A DNA stretch of 64,000 nt from Dinoroseobacter sp034111085 (GCA_034111085.1 JAWUXZ010000047.1:1-64000), one strand, 5' to 3'. Positions 1 to 8,961 are shown, counted from the stretch's first letter. Notes: generated by a model not told the origin, from the sequence alone. Numbers and translations: made by a program.

Positions 1-161
1 AAAAAGGACATGTGTTCAAGTGGCCCAAGGAAAGCAGAAAATCGTAAGGCACCACTATCAATGTCTGGAAGCGGCGGCATCTTTTTTTGGGCGATCGTGA
101 CCTTCTGCTTGGTCAGTACCTGCCTCGACCGAACGCAGTCACGACGCGACGAAGACGGGTC
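1..161. other. Left edge, no secure gene
   Basis: This is the 3' flank of the DUF1217 gene. On the minus strand an ATG at 80-78 opens a frame that runs off the window (begins MPPLPDIDSG). It could be the start of the next gene of the flagellar operon, but there is no Shine-Dalgarno sequence before it and I do not recognise the protein. Confidence 0.25.
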
Positions 162-962
162 TCACGCCATCGCTTGTAGCAGTGTCAGGGCAAGTCTTGC
201 GCGCCCAATTGGCACGGTTGCAACTTGACTTGCTTGAGAGCGTATCAGAAAAAGCCGTGTTAGGTCCTCTAGCGCTTCGGGTTCCGAGAATTGCGCGATT
301 TCGCCATTCCCAAAGTATGTGTTGGCCCGATCGCGCAACTCTCCGAGCTGTTGGTCGATGTCTAAGGACGCGAAGCTAGATGGTAATCCGAAGGCTGTCT
401 CAAAGACCCTTCGCAATGGGGTCTGTCCCATGATGGAGAACCACTGCGTGTTGGGCGACGCGCCGTTCGATGCAAGTTCAGGAAGTGCGCGATTGAGGTT
501 AAGTGCGAGGCGCAAGTCAGAGTTCTGCTCCCCGACGTCCGCTTCGAACCGTCGATCTAAGTAGCTTTGCGCGATGTCATCCGCAAAACCATCAACGAGG
601 GCCCCCGGCACGCTGAACGGTCCATACCCGAATGCATCCGATAAGTTGCGATAGCGTTGGTCTGCCAGCCGAGTTGCCAGAGCCCCTGTTTCTGTCGTGC
701 CTTCCTCTAGGATCTTTCGAATAAAAAAACGATTGCCCAAATCGTCGTCGAGGCCAAATGCACCTAGCGCGACCTTGAGGCTAGTGCGATCCGCAACAAG
801 GTCTTCGGCGCTGGTAAGTCCCGCAATGCTCGATTTGAAATGCGAGATTTCCCGTTTTGTCAGGGCGTCATTTGCATGCACCTCGCGTTGTTGGTCGGAT
901 GTGCGTTGCAAAAAGCGCCATCCTGAATATCCTCCAAATGGAACAAGGGGTTGGAAACTCAT
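162..962 (-). CDS. DUF1217 family flagellar-locus protein
   Basis: This 266-residue protein matches what I know of the DUF1217 family, found beside flagellar genes in Rhodobacterales and some rhizobia. Its biochemical role is not established. It starts MSFQPLVPFGGYSGW and is mostly helical, with no signal peptide or membrane segment. A longer start at 1004 exists, but I chose the ATG at 962 because it forms an ATGA overlap with the flbT stop, the same junction as flbT/flaF. It is therefore probably the last visible gene of the flagellin-flaF-flbT transcription unit and translationally coupled to flbT. A role in filament assembly or its control is inferred from position only. Confidence 0.8.
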   Translation of the reverse strand: MSFQPLVPFGGYSGWRFLQRTSDQQREVHANDALTKREISHFKSSIAGLTSAEDLVADRTSLKVALGAFGLDDDLGNRFFIRKILEEGTTETGALATRLADQRYRNLSDAFGYGPFSVPGALVDGFADDIAQSYLDRRFEADVGEQNSDLRLALNLNRALPELASNGASPNTQWFSIMGQTPLRRVFETAFGLPSSFASLDIDQQLGELRDRANTYFGNGEIAQFSEPEALEDLTRLFLIRSQASQVATVPIGRARLALTLLQAMA

Positions 963-1360
963 CCTGCGCTGGCCAGGAGCCGCGTTTCGCGTGGAAGCAG
1001 ACATCGTAAAGATCGAAGCGCTTTGTAGACGTTCCCGTCACGCACCCATTGGGTTGCCTGAGCAAGCAGATCACGGCTGTCTTGATCCCGAAAAACCTGG
1101 CTCAGTTGTTCAATACCGAGCAGCATTTGGCGCGTTCCGTCTTCTGGCGTGGCATCGCCTGCAAGGACCAGTTGCGCGACATAGCAAACGCGCTTGACCG
1201 GGGTATTTACTTCGTCAGGATGAATCGCATCACGAAGCCGCAGGATGTTTGCGTTGGGTGAAAGAACGCTCATTCTCGATCGACGTTCACCATTTTGAAT
1301 GACAGCTCCGTTGATGAGCACCCTCTCTCCGGGGGCGAGTTTCAACACAAGGCCACTCAT
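959..1360 (-). CDS. flbT: Flagellar biosynthesis repressor FlbT
   Basis: FlbT is a small cytoplasmic protein known from Caulobacter, where it binds the flagellin mRNA leader and limits flagellin translation until the hook is finished. The 133-residue sequence has the family start (MSGLVLKLAPGERVLINGAV) and usual length. Its ATG overlaps the flaF stop by four bases, and its own stop overlaps the start of the DUF1217 gene. The pairing with flaF directly downstream of flagellin matches the known functional trio. Its likely target here is the 222-base region ahead of the flagellin gene, but no binding element can be named from sequence alone. Confidence 0.93.
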   Translation of the reverse strand: MSGLVLKLAPGERVLINGAVIQNGERRSRMSVLSPNANILRLRDAIHPDEVNTPVKRVCYVAQLVLAGDATPEDGTRQMLLGIEQLSQVFRDQDSRDLLAQATQWVRDGNVYKALRSLRCLLPRETRLLASAG

Positions 1361-1731
1361 GCGGCATCTCTGCGGGTGATGAGGCCAGACATTACGGCTG
1401 AGTTGACCTCAACCAAAGCTTTGATGTCAGAGTCCCCCGCAAGAACTTTCCGAGATTGGTGCAAGGTGAATTCGGCCAAATAGAACAACCTTGCCCGCAA
1501 CTCATCGGGGAGCTTGTTGTCGGGATCAGCAACTAGAGTGGCGAGCTTCGTCCAGATCGTTCGGTTTTCATGCAGCGCAGACACCAACTCAGGGTGATTG
1601 GCATCTGCCTTTTGGGTCGCGTTCAGGCGATTTGTTACACGGCGGAGAAGCTCATATTCGGTATCGCGAGGCGTCTTTGTGGCCATATCTGGCCGTGCAT
1701 ACGCGGCGTTCGCGCTTTGTGTTGCGGTCAT
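1357..1731 (-). CDS. flaF: Flagellar biosynthesis regulator FlaF
   Basis: FlaF acts with FlbT in alphaproteobacteria; it is needed for flagellin synthesis or secretion and is thought to act as a flagellin partner. The 124-residue protein shows the family pattern of paired helices (ETEYELLRRVT-like segment near residue 25, then LVSALHENRTIW near 50). AAGGA lies six bases before the ATG. It lies 85 bases behind the flagellin stop, with a hairpin between them, and overlaps flbT by ATGA. Confidence 0.92.
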   Translation of the reverse strand: MTATQSANAAYARPDMATKTPRDTEYELLRRVTNRLNATQKADANHPELVSALHENRTIWTKLATLVADPDNKLPDELRARLFYLAEFTLHQSRKVLAGDSDIKALVEVNSAVMSGLITRRDAA

Positions 1732-1773
1732 TTTCTGTCCTTAAGCCGTGGTTGGGGCAAATCTTAAGAGGCA

Positions 1774-1806
1774 AACGCGGGCGACAATTTAACCGCCGCC
1801 CGCGTT
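1774..1806 (-). terminator. Hairpin between flagellin and flaF
   Basis: There is a perfect ten-base stem, AACGCGGGCG (1774-1783) with CGCCCGCGTT (1797-1806), and a 13-base loop. Read on the minus strand it is followed by only TTTGCC, so it is a weak intrinsic terminator. It would cut read-through from the abundant flagellin message into flaF-flbT, or stabilise the flagellin 3' end. Confidence 0.7.
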
Positions 1807-1816
1807 ACCCATTGGC

Positions 1817-3109
1817 TTAACGGAAGAGCGATAGGACACTTTGCGGTGCCTGATTTGCGATGGACAGCGATTGAATGCCCAACTGTTGCTGCACTTGAAG
1901 TGCCTGTAGTCGCGCGGATGCCTCTTCCATATCAGCATCAACAAGCGACCCGATCCCTGACTTCAGCGCGTTGGTTAGATCGGACACGAAATTCGACTGA
2001 ATTTCGATCCGCGCCTCTGTGGAACCAAAGGACGCGGACGCATCAACTGCGGTCTGAATCATACCTTCGATGTTGTCTAGCGCACTGGAAGCGTCGCCAT
2101 CGGTCAGCACGCTAAGTGAGGAAAGGTCCGACAGTCCTCCAGAGCCTCGCGTTGCACTGACCGAAAAGGCGACATCCTCATTGGTCTTGTTGGCAACTTT
2201 GAGCGCCCCGTCGGTTGCGATATCAATCGTAAAGTCATCTGAGTTCAGACCCTCGCTGTTGAGCGAATTTTTCACCCCTGCCACGACAGCCGCTGCCGTA
2301 TCGCCTTCCTGAACTACATATTTGGCGGAGACATTGCCAACGTTGAAGCTGAGCTGGTCACCGACCATGAGGCCCGTATCAAGGCTGGAATCAAGCCCGG
2401 CCGTGCTGGAGCGGAGCGCGGTAGTCCCGGTGGCCCCCCCGGAAGCGTCAAGGAATTGGAAGGTATCAAGTTCGATTTCGTCGGTCGTGCCGCCTCCATC
2501 GAATTTGTCGATGACCCCAGCTGTTCCGGTATCCACGCCAACGCTTACGGCAACTGCGTCGAGGGAGGTTCCGCCCGTTCGGGAAAGGTTTTGTGCATTT
2601 ACACCGATTTGCGTCGCTGAAACATTTCCAGACGAATCCCGGTTAAGGGATGCCAGAATATTTACACCAATCTCGCTATTGGCGTTGGAGCCGCTGACCG
2701 AGCCGTTGATCAGATTCAAGCCATTGAACTGAGCGGCATCAACCACCGATTTGATCTGGTCGCTGAGAGCTGTGATTTCAGTCTGGATCTTTGTCCGGTC
2801 AACGTTGTCTTCCTGCGCTGCAACGACCTTGCCCTTTATCTCGGTCAGCAATTCGGTGACGGTCTCGGACGCTTTGCGCGCCACGGCAACGGTCGACTCG
2901 CCAAGTGATAGGCTTTCTGAAATAGCGGTGAAGCCCTTTACATCAGCTTCCATTACCTTCGATATTGCCCAGATCGCAGAGCTGTCTTTCGCAGAGCTGA
3001 TTGATTTACCGGTCGCGATTTCACCTTGGGTTTTCTCAAGGTTTGAATTGATCGATTTCAGTGTTTGAAGCGCAACCATGGCGCTGTTATTTGTCAGAAT
3101 AGAGGACAT
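1817..3109 (-). CDS. fliC: Flagellin
   Basis: This is the structural subunit of the flagellar filament, exported by the flagellar type III system. The 430-residue protein has the conserved N-terminal D0/D1 helices (MSSILTNNSAMVALQTL, then QGEIATGKSISSAKD near residue 30). It also has the C-terminal D1/D0 helices (near 360-430, ending NQAPQSVLSLFR). The middle part (about 150-350) is a low-complexity, Ser/Gly/Asp-rich variable domain, as expected for the exposed D2/D3 region. AAAGGA precedes the ATG. The 222 bases upstream contain no sigma-28 or sigma-54 promoter that I can call confidently. FlaF and FlbT encoded downstream probably control its translation. Confidence 0.96.
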   Translation of the reverse strand: MSSILTNNSAMVALQTLKSINSNLEKTQGEIATGKSISSAKDSSAIWAISKVMEADVKGFTAISESLSLGESTVAVARKASETVTELLTEIKGKVVAAQEDNVDRTKIQTEITALSDQIKSVVDAAQFNGLNLINGSVSGSNANSEIGVNILASLNRDSSGNVSATQIGVNAQNLSRTGGTSLDAVAVSVGVDTGTAGVIDKFDGGGTTDEIELDTFQFLDASGGATGTTALRSSTAGLDSSLDTGLMVGDQLSFNVGNVSAKYVVQEGDTAAAVVAGVKNSLNSEGLNSDDFTIDIATDGALKVANKTNEDVAFSVSATRGSGGLSDLSSLSVLTDGDASSALDNIEGMIQTAVDASASFGSTEARIEIQSNFVSDLTNALKSGIGSLVDADMEEASARLQALQVQQQLGIQSLSIANQAPQSVLSLFR

Positions 3110-3331
3110 AAGAGTTCCTTTGTCTTTTCGAAGCGTTTTGCTCCGAAATCCGCTGCATTGTTGACCTTCCGCATTGGCAGGCCACTCTTCGTCATTCTGA
3201 CGAGGTCAAGGGCGATCGCCGATGACAGTACCCGTATTGGGTTCGCAGCCACTCTGTCGCTTGTACGCTAACGGTCTCCTAACAGCGGTTCGCATTTTAC
3301 TTCGGATTTTAGTCGAAATGGCCCAGAAACC

Positions 3332-3670
3332 TTAGGCTCGGCGCTCAAAGCCGCCTACTGCTGATGGAACAGAGCGCTTACGTCCGTCTATCCCATAAGT
3401 TGTCAGTACTCGGTCGGATGAGGTCGGATCGAACCGCGCTCGGGCCTCTCTGATACCCTTTTTTGCGGCATCTAATAGGCGTAGGTTTCTTTTTGCGAGC
3501 TTTGCTAACTCGCCAAGCTCCCTTGCGGATTGCCCGGTCTGAGGGCCCAATTTTGCAAAGAGGCTAGATTTAAGAGTTTGAAGCATATTCAAATCACTCA
3601 GGTTTCCGTACAATAAAATTCGTCGTTCATTATGAAGCAGGTCTAACAATTCATCGACAATTCTACTCAT
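3332..3670 (-). CDS. FlgN-like flagellar chaperone
   Basis: FlgN proteins are small helical chaperones that hold the hook-filament junction proteins FlgK and FlgL before export. This 112-residue product is almost wholly helical in its first 85 residues, with heptad-like leucines and the run LAKLAKRNLRLLDAAKKGI near residues 55-75, which fits the FlgN family. The call is by pattern, not strong identity. It starts in an ATGA overlap with the FlgJ-like gene, a pairing common in Rhodobacteraceae. The last 25 residues look unstructured. Confidence 0.7.
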   Translation of the reverse strand: MSRIVDELLDLLHNERRILLYGNLSDLNMLQTLKSSLFAKLGPQTGQSARELGELAKLAKRNLRLLDAAKKGIREARARFDPTSSDRVLTTYGIDGRKRSVPSAVGGFERRA

Positions 3671-3945
3671 CTTCGATCAGCCTCCATTAACGCCTTTGTA
3701 ATGACTTCTGCCAAGCCAATGCCGCCTGCTTGTGTGATCTGATCAGCCTGCTCTCGCCGCAGAAAGCTCGAAAACTGGTCTTCACCAGCGCCACCTCCGA
3801 ACCCTTCAGGCGTTGCATTTAGACCTGTGAAACTAAGCATTTCGGCAAGGAAATGAGATTCCATTCGTTGCCCGGCGTCAATTTGATCGGCGGTGGGTCG
3901 CGGTGGTAGGGCGACGGCAATTGCGGGCGATACGCTATCAGGCAT
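3667..3945 (-). CDS. Rod-binding protein (FlgJ N-terminal domain)
   Basis: This 92-residue protein corresponds to the rod-capping N-terminal domain of FlgJ, without the peptidoglycan hydrolase domain, as is usual in alphaproteobacteria. The core is ESHFLAEML with the glycine-rich GFGGGAGEDQF and the tail GGIGLAEVITKAL, the typical signature. The frame is open upstream to 4209, but I chose the ATG at 3945 because GGAGAG stands five bases before it and the protein then has the family's normal length. The gene is divergent from fliK, about 100 bases away. Confidence 0.85.
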   Translation of the reverse strand: MPDSVSPAIAVALPPRPTADQIDAGQRMESHFLAEMLSFTGLNATPEGFGGGAGEDQFSSFLRREQADQITQAGGIGLAEVITKALMEADRR

Positions 3946-4048
3946 CAGGCTCTCCGATCTGAACAATTGTCCCGATATGCGCATGAGATCGTAAAGAAGT
4001 CGTAACCGAATCGCGTTTATCTCAGGGTACCAAAGCCAGAAGGCACCT

Positions 4049-4246
4049 ATGTCGATGAACCTTCCATTTTCGTTCCTTTTAGCCACGGCTGAGAGCACAA
4101 ACTCCGAACCAAAGCCCCTGCCCTTGGGGGCCGTCATGGATCTCAAAGTTCGTGCTCTGCAGATGGGGCCGAGCTTCACCGATGAAGTGGAGCTAGCCGA
4201 TCTAAGCATCGACGTGCAGGCAGCGGGCGGGGCCGAGCCGAGTTAG
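4049..4246 (+). pseudogene. fliK: 5' part of fliK, ended by in-frame TAG
   Basis: The 65 codons from the ATG at 4049 have a strong Shine-Dalgarno sequence (AGAAGG, 4038-4043, spacing five). They end in TAG at 4244-4246. This frame is the same as that of the downstream fliK body, with no other stop between. The segment after the stop (VKGHDGSKFRQVLAVERLEND) reads as a natural continuation. I infer that the native fliK start is 4049 and that the gene carries a nonsense codon. A separate small protein is the less likely alternative. Confidence 0.6.
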
Positions 4247-4288
4247 GTCAAGGGCCATGATGGCAGCAAGTTTAGGCAAGTACTCGCG

Positions 4289-6004
4289 GTGGAGCGGCTC
4301 GAAAATGACGTGACCGTCGTCTCGGCCTCGCCCGCTAACGGCTCGGTCAGAAACGGCACTGGTGAAGCCCGAGTGCTTCCGATTACGGATCTATGGCCCC
4401 GTCTGACAATAGAAGTCGGCCTTACGAAAACGAATGATTCTTTGTCGCTCAGCGGGCAAAACGCGCCCGACTTGGCACCAAACTTGGCAAAGGTTGCTTC
4501 AGCAAGGTCCTTTGATCCCGCTGATAGAAATGCTGTTGCGCCAATCATGCGCGGTGCATTGGCTGATAAATTTCAACCTGAGCCTAGGCTTGATCGCCCG
4601 CAAATGCTCGGCGGATTGCGGGGCGAGACGATTGCCGCAATGCATACCGCTGGTGGGTTGGGGCTGGCGGTAGCACCGGGCCCCAAGGGGGAAGTACCCG
4701 TCAAAGCGGGTTTCGGGCCGGCGCGGGCGGAGCATCTTGGGCGAGATAACGCTCGCATTGCACCCTTGAACACGCATCATTGGGTGGCCCCAAAAGCGGA
4801 CCCCAAGGGCACATTTAGCGCTGAGCCTGCGAGCCAAACAGCTGCCGCAACGCCAGATCCGAATCGGAAAGTAGAGCAGAGCTTACCAATGACTACACCC
4901 CCAGAGGATCCGTTAACCGAACCAAGCCAGCGGCCGCCCTTACAGCTTCAACCGCTGGCAAAGCACAAGTTTTCTACCGCAGAACTTACCAGCCTACCGC
5001 GTGCACCCATCAAGCAGGGGGGTCCGCCGCCGACCGGAGGCTCGCAGCATACTCAGGTCAACTCGCCTCAGGAAATCGTCGTAGACCTGTCATTGCCGTC
5101 CCCAACCGGCAAAATGGAAATGCCTCCAATTTTGATTCAATCACAGTTCGGGGCGCAGCCATCAATATCCCTTCCACCATTAGAGGCGCGCGAAGATCCG
5201 AATATCCAGGCGCCGCCGCGCGAGTTACTACGCCAAGCGGTGGCGGGCGTGTCCTCGGCACCTCCATTGCCGTCGCCTCCTCTGAGGACCCACCCTGCAA
5301 CAAAAATGAACGATACTCTGGTACCTTCTGTGACGAGCAGTCGGTCCGAGGCTGGCGCTTTAACTTTTGAGGGGGCGTCTGCGTCTGTCCCTACATCGCC
5401 TCCTGCGCCCGCCGTCCCTGGTCCTCCTATGATCCCGACGACCGCGCTCATGCAGGTTCGTCTTGCCGCCGAGCCATTTTCTTTGGGCGAAGGCGAAGAC
5501 ACGAACTTGCTGGCCATTGAGGGCGAACGTCGCACCGAGAGCGCGTCTCAGGCCCTCGCGCCCCAGCGCGCCTTCACATCTGCGCCTGCGATGCCGACCC
5601 TCACCGCCCAGTTCAGGGATGCGATTGGTGCCTCTGGTGCTGCTCAACGGTCGATTGAGATTGCGCTAAAACCCGAAGAGCTTGGGACCGTGCGCATGAC
5701 GCTCACCCCTTCTGATAGTGGGGGAAGTATCTCCATTCTCGTCGAACGGCCTGAGACACTGGAGCTGGTCCAGCGGCATCTGGAGGCTCTGCGCCGCGAA
5801 CTCAGGGATGCAGGCTGGGCCCATGCCGAGCTTTCTGTCAGCCAAGACAACGTGACAGGCGGTGGGTCTAACCCCGATGGGGATGGAGCGGCGCACGGTC
5901 AGGCCGAGCGCGGTGCGTTTGCGCCCGCCATGCGTGAAGCGCCCGGTACGCCATCGTTACACTCGCCCCTGCCTGCAACTTCTGGCCTCGATTTAAGGAT
6001 TTAG
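4289..6004 (+). CDS. fliK: Flagellar hook-length control protein FliK (body)
   Basis: FliK measures hook length and switches export specificity from rod/hook to filament proteins. The 571 residues after the GTG at 4289 are proline- and alanine-rich and low in complexity through about 440. A compact C-terminal domain follows with the family pattern IALKPEELGTVRMTLTP and RRELRDAGW, about residues 450-520. The GTG start has no good ribosome binding site; the real start is probably at 4049, with an amber codon at 4244-4246. If the stop is real, the product may be absent or initiated weakly inside the gene. flgD follows after three bases. Confidence 0.82.
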   Translation: MERLENDVTVVSASPANGSVRNGTGEARVLPITDLWPRLTIEVGLTKTNDSLSLSGQNAPDLAPNLAKVASARSFDPADRNAVAPIMRGALADKFQPEPRLDRPQMLGGLRGETIAAMHTAGGLGLAVAPGPKGEVPVKAGFGPARAEHLGRDNARIAPLNTHHWVAPKADPKGTFSAEPASQTAAATPDPNRKVEQSLPMTTPPEDPLTEPSQRPPLQLQPLAKHKFSTAELTSLPRAPIKQGGPPPTGGSQHTQVNSPQEIVVDLSLPSPTGKMEMPPILIQSQFGAQPSISLPPLEAREDPNIQAPPRELLRQAVAGVSSAPPLPSPPLRTHPATKMNDTLVPSVTSSRSEAGALTFEGASASVPTSPPAPAVPGPPMIPTTALMQVRLAAEPFSLGEGEDTNLLAIEGERRTESASQALAPQRAFTSAPAMPTLTAQFRDAIGASGAAQRSIEIALKPEELGTVRMTLTPSDSGGSISILVERPETLELVQRHLEALRRELRDAGWAHAELSVSQDNVTGGGSNPDGDGAAHGQAERGAFAPAMREAPGTPSLHSPLPATSGLDLRI

Positions 6005-6007
6005 ACA

Positions 6008-6679
6008 ATGGACCCAATCTCCGCGCCTTTTGCCGCCGCGACGTCGGCCCAGCCGGGCATCGCAACGCGGGACGCCGAAAGCGCACTTTCCGGCGATTTC
6101 GAAACTTTCTTGGTCATGTTGACCACTCAGATGAAGAACCAAGATCCCCTCGATCCCATGGAATCGTCGGACTTTGCGGTCCAGCTTGCGACATTCTCGG
6201 GCGTGGAGCAGCAAGTGCGAAGCAATGACCTGCTTGCAGATCTGGGCGAACAGTTCGGGGTTATGAACCTTGGCCAGCTTGCGGGTTGGGTCGGGATGGA
6301 TGTGCGCAGCTCTGCGCCGCAATCGTTCTCAGGTCAGCCTCTGAACTTGTTCATGTCGGTACCTGCCACCGCAGACAGGGCCGAACTTGTCGTCAGTGAC
6401 GCTTACGGCCGCGTTGTCCAGCGCCAAGACTTTGACCCAAGCGCAGGCACCTTATCATGGGCCGGTGTCGCGGAAGGAGGATTAGCGTTGCCAAGCGGGC
6501 TCTATAGTTTTGCAGTGCAGCCTTATGCCAATGACGCGCCCTTAGACCTTCAAACGGCCGAAGCGTTTTCTCGGGTCACGGAGGTTCGCATGGAACGTGG
6601 GCAAGCGGTTTTGGTGCTTGCAGGCGGCGTGATCCAGCCTGCTGATGCGATTACGGCGCTGCGTGAAGGGGCGAATTAA
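6008..6679 (+). CDS. flgD: Flagellar hook assembly protein FlgD
   Basis: FlgD forms the scaffold cap on which hook subunits polymerise. The 223-residue protein has the N-terminal signature FETFLVMLTTQMKNQDPLDPM (about residues 32-52) and a C-terminal FlgD Ig/Tudor-like region containing the GxYSF-type strand (GLYSFAVQ). AAGGA lies eight bases before the ATG. It directly follows fliK, the usual pairing, so the two are probably cotranscribed. It converges on ubiB with four bases between the stops. Confidence 0.93.
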   Translation: MDPISAPFAAATSAQPGIATRDAESALSGDFETFLVMLTTQMKNQDPLDPMESSDFAVQLATFSGVEQQVRSNDLLADLGEQFGVMNLGQLAGWVGMDVRSSAPQSFSGQPLNLFMSVPATADRAELVVSDAYGRVVQRQDFDPSAGTLSWAGVAEGGLALPSGLYSFAVQPYANDAPLDLQTAEAFSRVTEVRMERGQAVLVLAGGVIQPADAITALREGAN

Positions 6680-6683
6680 ATGA

Positions 6684-8207
6684 CTAGATTCTCGTCACAA
6701 AAACGGTTGCCGCCACGCCCAAAAGCATCCCGATGCTAATCAACAAAAGCGTGTTCTTGGGTTTAGGTGCCGGGGCAGGCGGTTGCATTTGCCGGATCAA
6801 GGCGGCCTCCGCCAGATGCGGCAGTTTCGGCCCAAACTTAGTTAAGACGCGTGCTGTCGCTAACAAATCGCGCGCCAGTGCAGCAGGACCGACATTTTCG
6901 CGGATATAGCGCTCAACCACCGGACCCGCGACCTCCCAGATGTTGATCCGAGGGTTCAGCGATCGCGCAACACCTTCCACGACAACCATGGTGCGTTGCA
7001 GCAAAATTAGCTCAGTACGGGTTTCCATGCCGAACCGTTCGGTCACCTCAAACAGATAGGCCAGCAACCGGGCCATCGAAATATGCGAGGCATCCATCCC
7101 AAAGATCGGCTCGCCCACGGATCTTAGCGCTTGGGCGAATTCGTCAATGTCACGGTCTGCGGGGACATATCCCGCTTCAAAATGCACTTCGGCCACGCGG
7201 CGGTAATCCTTGCGGATAAACCCCATCAGGATCTCAGCATAGACCCGGCGTGTATACGCATCGATCCTACCCATGATGCCAAAATCAAGCGCGATAATCT
7301 CGCCCGCTGGACCGACCCTAAGATTGCCCTGATGCATATCCGCGTGGAAAAATCCGTCACGCAAAGCATGGTTCAGGAACATTTTCAGGACGCGCTTGCC
7401 GAGGTCTTCGGTGTCAATACCAGCAGCCTCGATCGCAGCGGTATCCCCCATCGGAATGCCGTCGACCCATGCCAGCGTCATCACACGGCGGCTCGATAGA
7501 ATCCACTTTACCGATGGCAGATCGAAGCCTTCATCTTTTGCGGTGTTGGCCGCGAACTCGCCAGCCGCAGAGGCTTCCAGTCGCAAGTCCAACTCGCCTA
7601 AAACCACGCCTTCAAAATGGGTGATCACATCCATTGGCCGTAAGCGGCGCGATCCCGGCGATAGCACTTCTACCAGCCGCGCGATCAAATAGAAGGCATC
7701 GATGTCCTTCTGAAACGCACGCTCCACGCCCGGGCGCAGCACTTTGACGGCGACCACTTCGCCGCTGCTGGCAATGCGTGCACGGTGCACCTGCGCGATG
7801 GAGGCCGCGGCAACTGCGTCCGAGAATTCTGAAAAGAGCTCGTCTGCAGGCGATCCCAACTCAACCTCAACGGCACGTTTGGCTTCTTGCGTCGAAAATG
7901 CCGGCAGTTTGTCCTGTAAAACACGCAATTGCATGGCCAACTCATCGCCAACGACATCGGGGCGCGTGGACATGATTTGCCCGAATTTGATGTAGGCAGG
8001 GCCAAGCGCAGTCAACGCGCGGGTCACCGGCGGCATCGACGGGTCACCCCTCAGTCCCAACCACTGAAATGGCCAGCCGAGAATGCGCGCAGCAATCCGC
8101 AGGCCAGGTGGTGCATCCAACGCTTCAAGGGCCACGCGCATCGCACCGGCGCGCTCAAACGTGGCACCTGTGCGGATCAGTCGCCAAATATTGTGAGGCC
8201 CACGCAT
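6684..8207 (-). CDS. ubiB: UbiB family atypical kinase, ubiquinone biosynthesis
   Basis: UbiB is an inner-membrane protein-kinase-like ATPase needed for coenzyme Q synthesis, acting as an accessory or chaperone factor rather than a known protein kinase. The family motif YIKFGQIMSTRPD occurs near residue 80, with FFHADMHQGNL and ALDFGIMG forming the catalytic loop and metal site. Two hydrophobic segments near the C-terminus (LLLISIGMLLGVAATVFV) anchor it. I start at 8207 rather than 8246: the ATG lies one base past the ubiE stop with GGAAA upstream, giving 507 residues. ubiE-ubiB order is conserved. Confidence 0.93.
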   Translation of the reverse strand: MRGPHNIWRLIRTGATFERAGAMRVALEALDAPPGLRIAARILGWPFQWLGLRGDPSMPPVTRALTALGPAYIKFGQIMSTRPDVVGDELAMQLRVLQDKLPAFSTQEAKRAVEVELGSPADELFSEFSDAVAAASIAQVHRARIASSGEVVAVKVLRPGVERAFQKDIDAFYLIARLVEVLSPGSRRLRPMDVITHFEGVVLGELDLRLEASAAGEFAANTAKDEGFDLPSVKWILSSRRVMTLAWVDGIPMGDTAAIEAAGIDTEDLGKRVLKMFLNHALRDGFFHADMHQGNLRVGPAGEIIALDFGIMGRIDAYTRRVYAEILMGFIRKDYRRVAEVHFEAGYVPADRDIDEFAQALRSVGEPIFGMDASHISMARLLAYLFEVTERFGMETRTELILLQRTMVVVEGVARSLNPRINIWEVAGPVVERYIRENVGPAALARDLLATARVLTKFGPKLPHLAEAALIRQMQPPAPAPKPKNTLLLISIGMLLGVAATVFVTRI

Positions 8208-8208
8208 G

Positions 8209-8961
8209 CTAGAGTTTCCAGCCCGAATGCAGCGCCGCCACACCAAAGGTCATGTTGCGATATTTTACCTGTGCAAAGCCAGCGGCGCGGATCATCGTGG
8301 CAAAGCGCTCTTGATCGGGGAACTTGCGGATCGATTCGACCAAATACTGATAGCTGTCGCTATCGCCCGCAATTATCTCCCCCATCCGAGGAATCACGTT
8401 GAACGAATACCGATCATAGGCCCATTGCATCGCGGGGTTCGGCAACTGGCTGAACTCGAGCACCATTAACCGCCCGCCGGGACGCAGCACGCGGTAAGCC
8501 TCAGTCAGAGCATCTTGCACACGCGTGACGTTCCGAATGCCGAAGCTTATCGTATAGACATCAAAGCTGTTATCCTCGAACGGTAGCGCCATCGCGTCGC
8601 CCACCGTCCATTGAAGCTGATCGGCGCGGTCTTCTGCCTCGGCGCGTTTGCGCCCCTCGATCAGCATGTCTTCGGTCAGATCCAGCACCACAGCCGTCGC
8701 CGTCGGCGCGCGCTTCAGAAATCGAAACGCGATATCGCCGGTGCCGCCTGCTACATCCAATAAACGCTGGCCATCACGCGGGTTTAGCCAATCCATCATC
8801 GCGTCTTTCCAGACCCGGTGAACGCCCCCTGACATCACGTCATTCATGATATCGTATTTTGAGGCGACCGACGAAAAGACGCCCTGAACCCGCTCGGCTT
8901 TTTCGGCCTCAAGGATGGTTTCAAATCCAAAATGTGTGGTGCGATCTGATGTATCGGTCAT
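8209..8961 (-). CDS. ubiE: UbiE C-methyltransferase (ubiquinone/menaquinone)
   Basis: This SAM-dependent enzyme methylates the demethylated quinone ring in ubiquinone (and, where present, menaquinone) synthesis. The 250-residue protein has the SAM-binding LLDVAGGTGDIAFR (about 68-81), the UbiE signature YDIMNDVMSGG near residue 36, and the second family motif near 165 (RVLRPGGRLMVLEFS). It is transcribed away from mutM and followed immediately by ubiB, so the two quinone genes form an operon. Confidence 0.96.
   Translation of the reverse strand: MTDTSDRTTHFGFETILEAEKAERVQGVFSSVASKYDIMNDVMSGGVHRVWKDAMMDWLNPRDGQRLLDVAGGTGDIAFRFLKRAPTATAVVLDLTEDMLIEGRKRAEAEDRADQLQWTVGDAMALPFEDNSFDVYTISFGIRNVTRVQDALTEAYRVLRPGGRLMVLEFSQLPNPAMQWAYDRYSFNVIPRMGEIIAGDSDSYQYLVESIRKFPDQERFATMIRAAGFAQVKYRNMTFGVAALHSGWKL

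Noticed and set aside
10..228. 72-codon plus-strand frame at the left edge
   Set aside because: It overlaps the 3' end of the DUF1217 gene on the other strand and shows no ribosome binding site or family.
3169..3184. Sigma-54-like TGGCC...TGC upstream of flagellin (minus strand)
   Set aside because: The GG and GC elements are nine bases apart instead of ten and flanking bases do not match.
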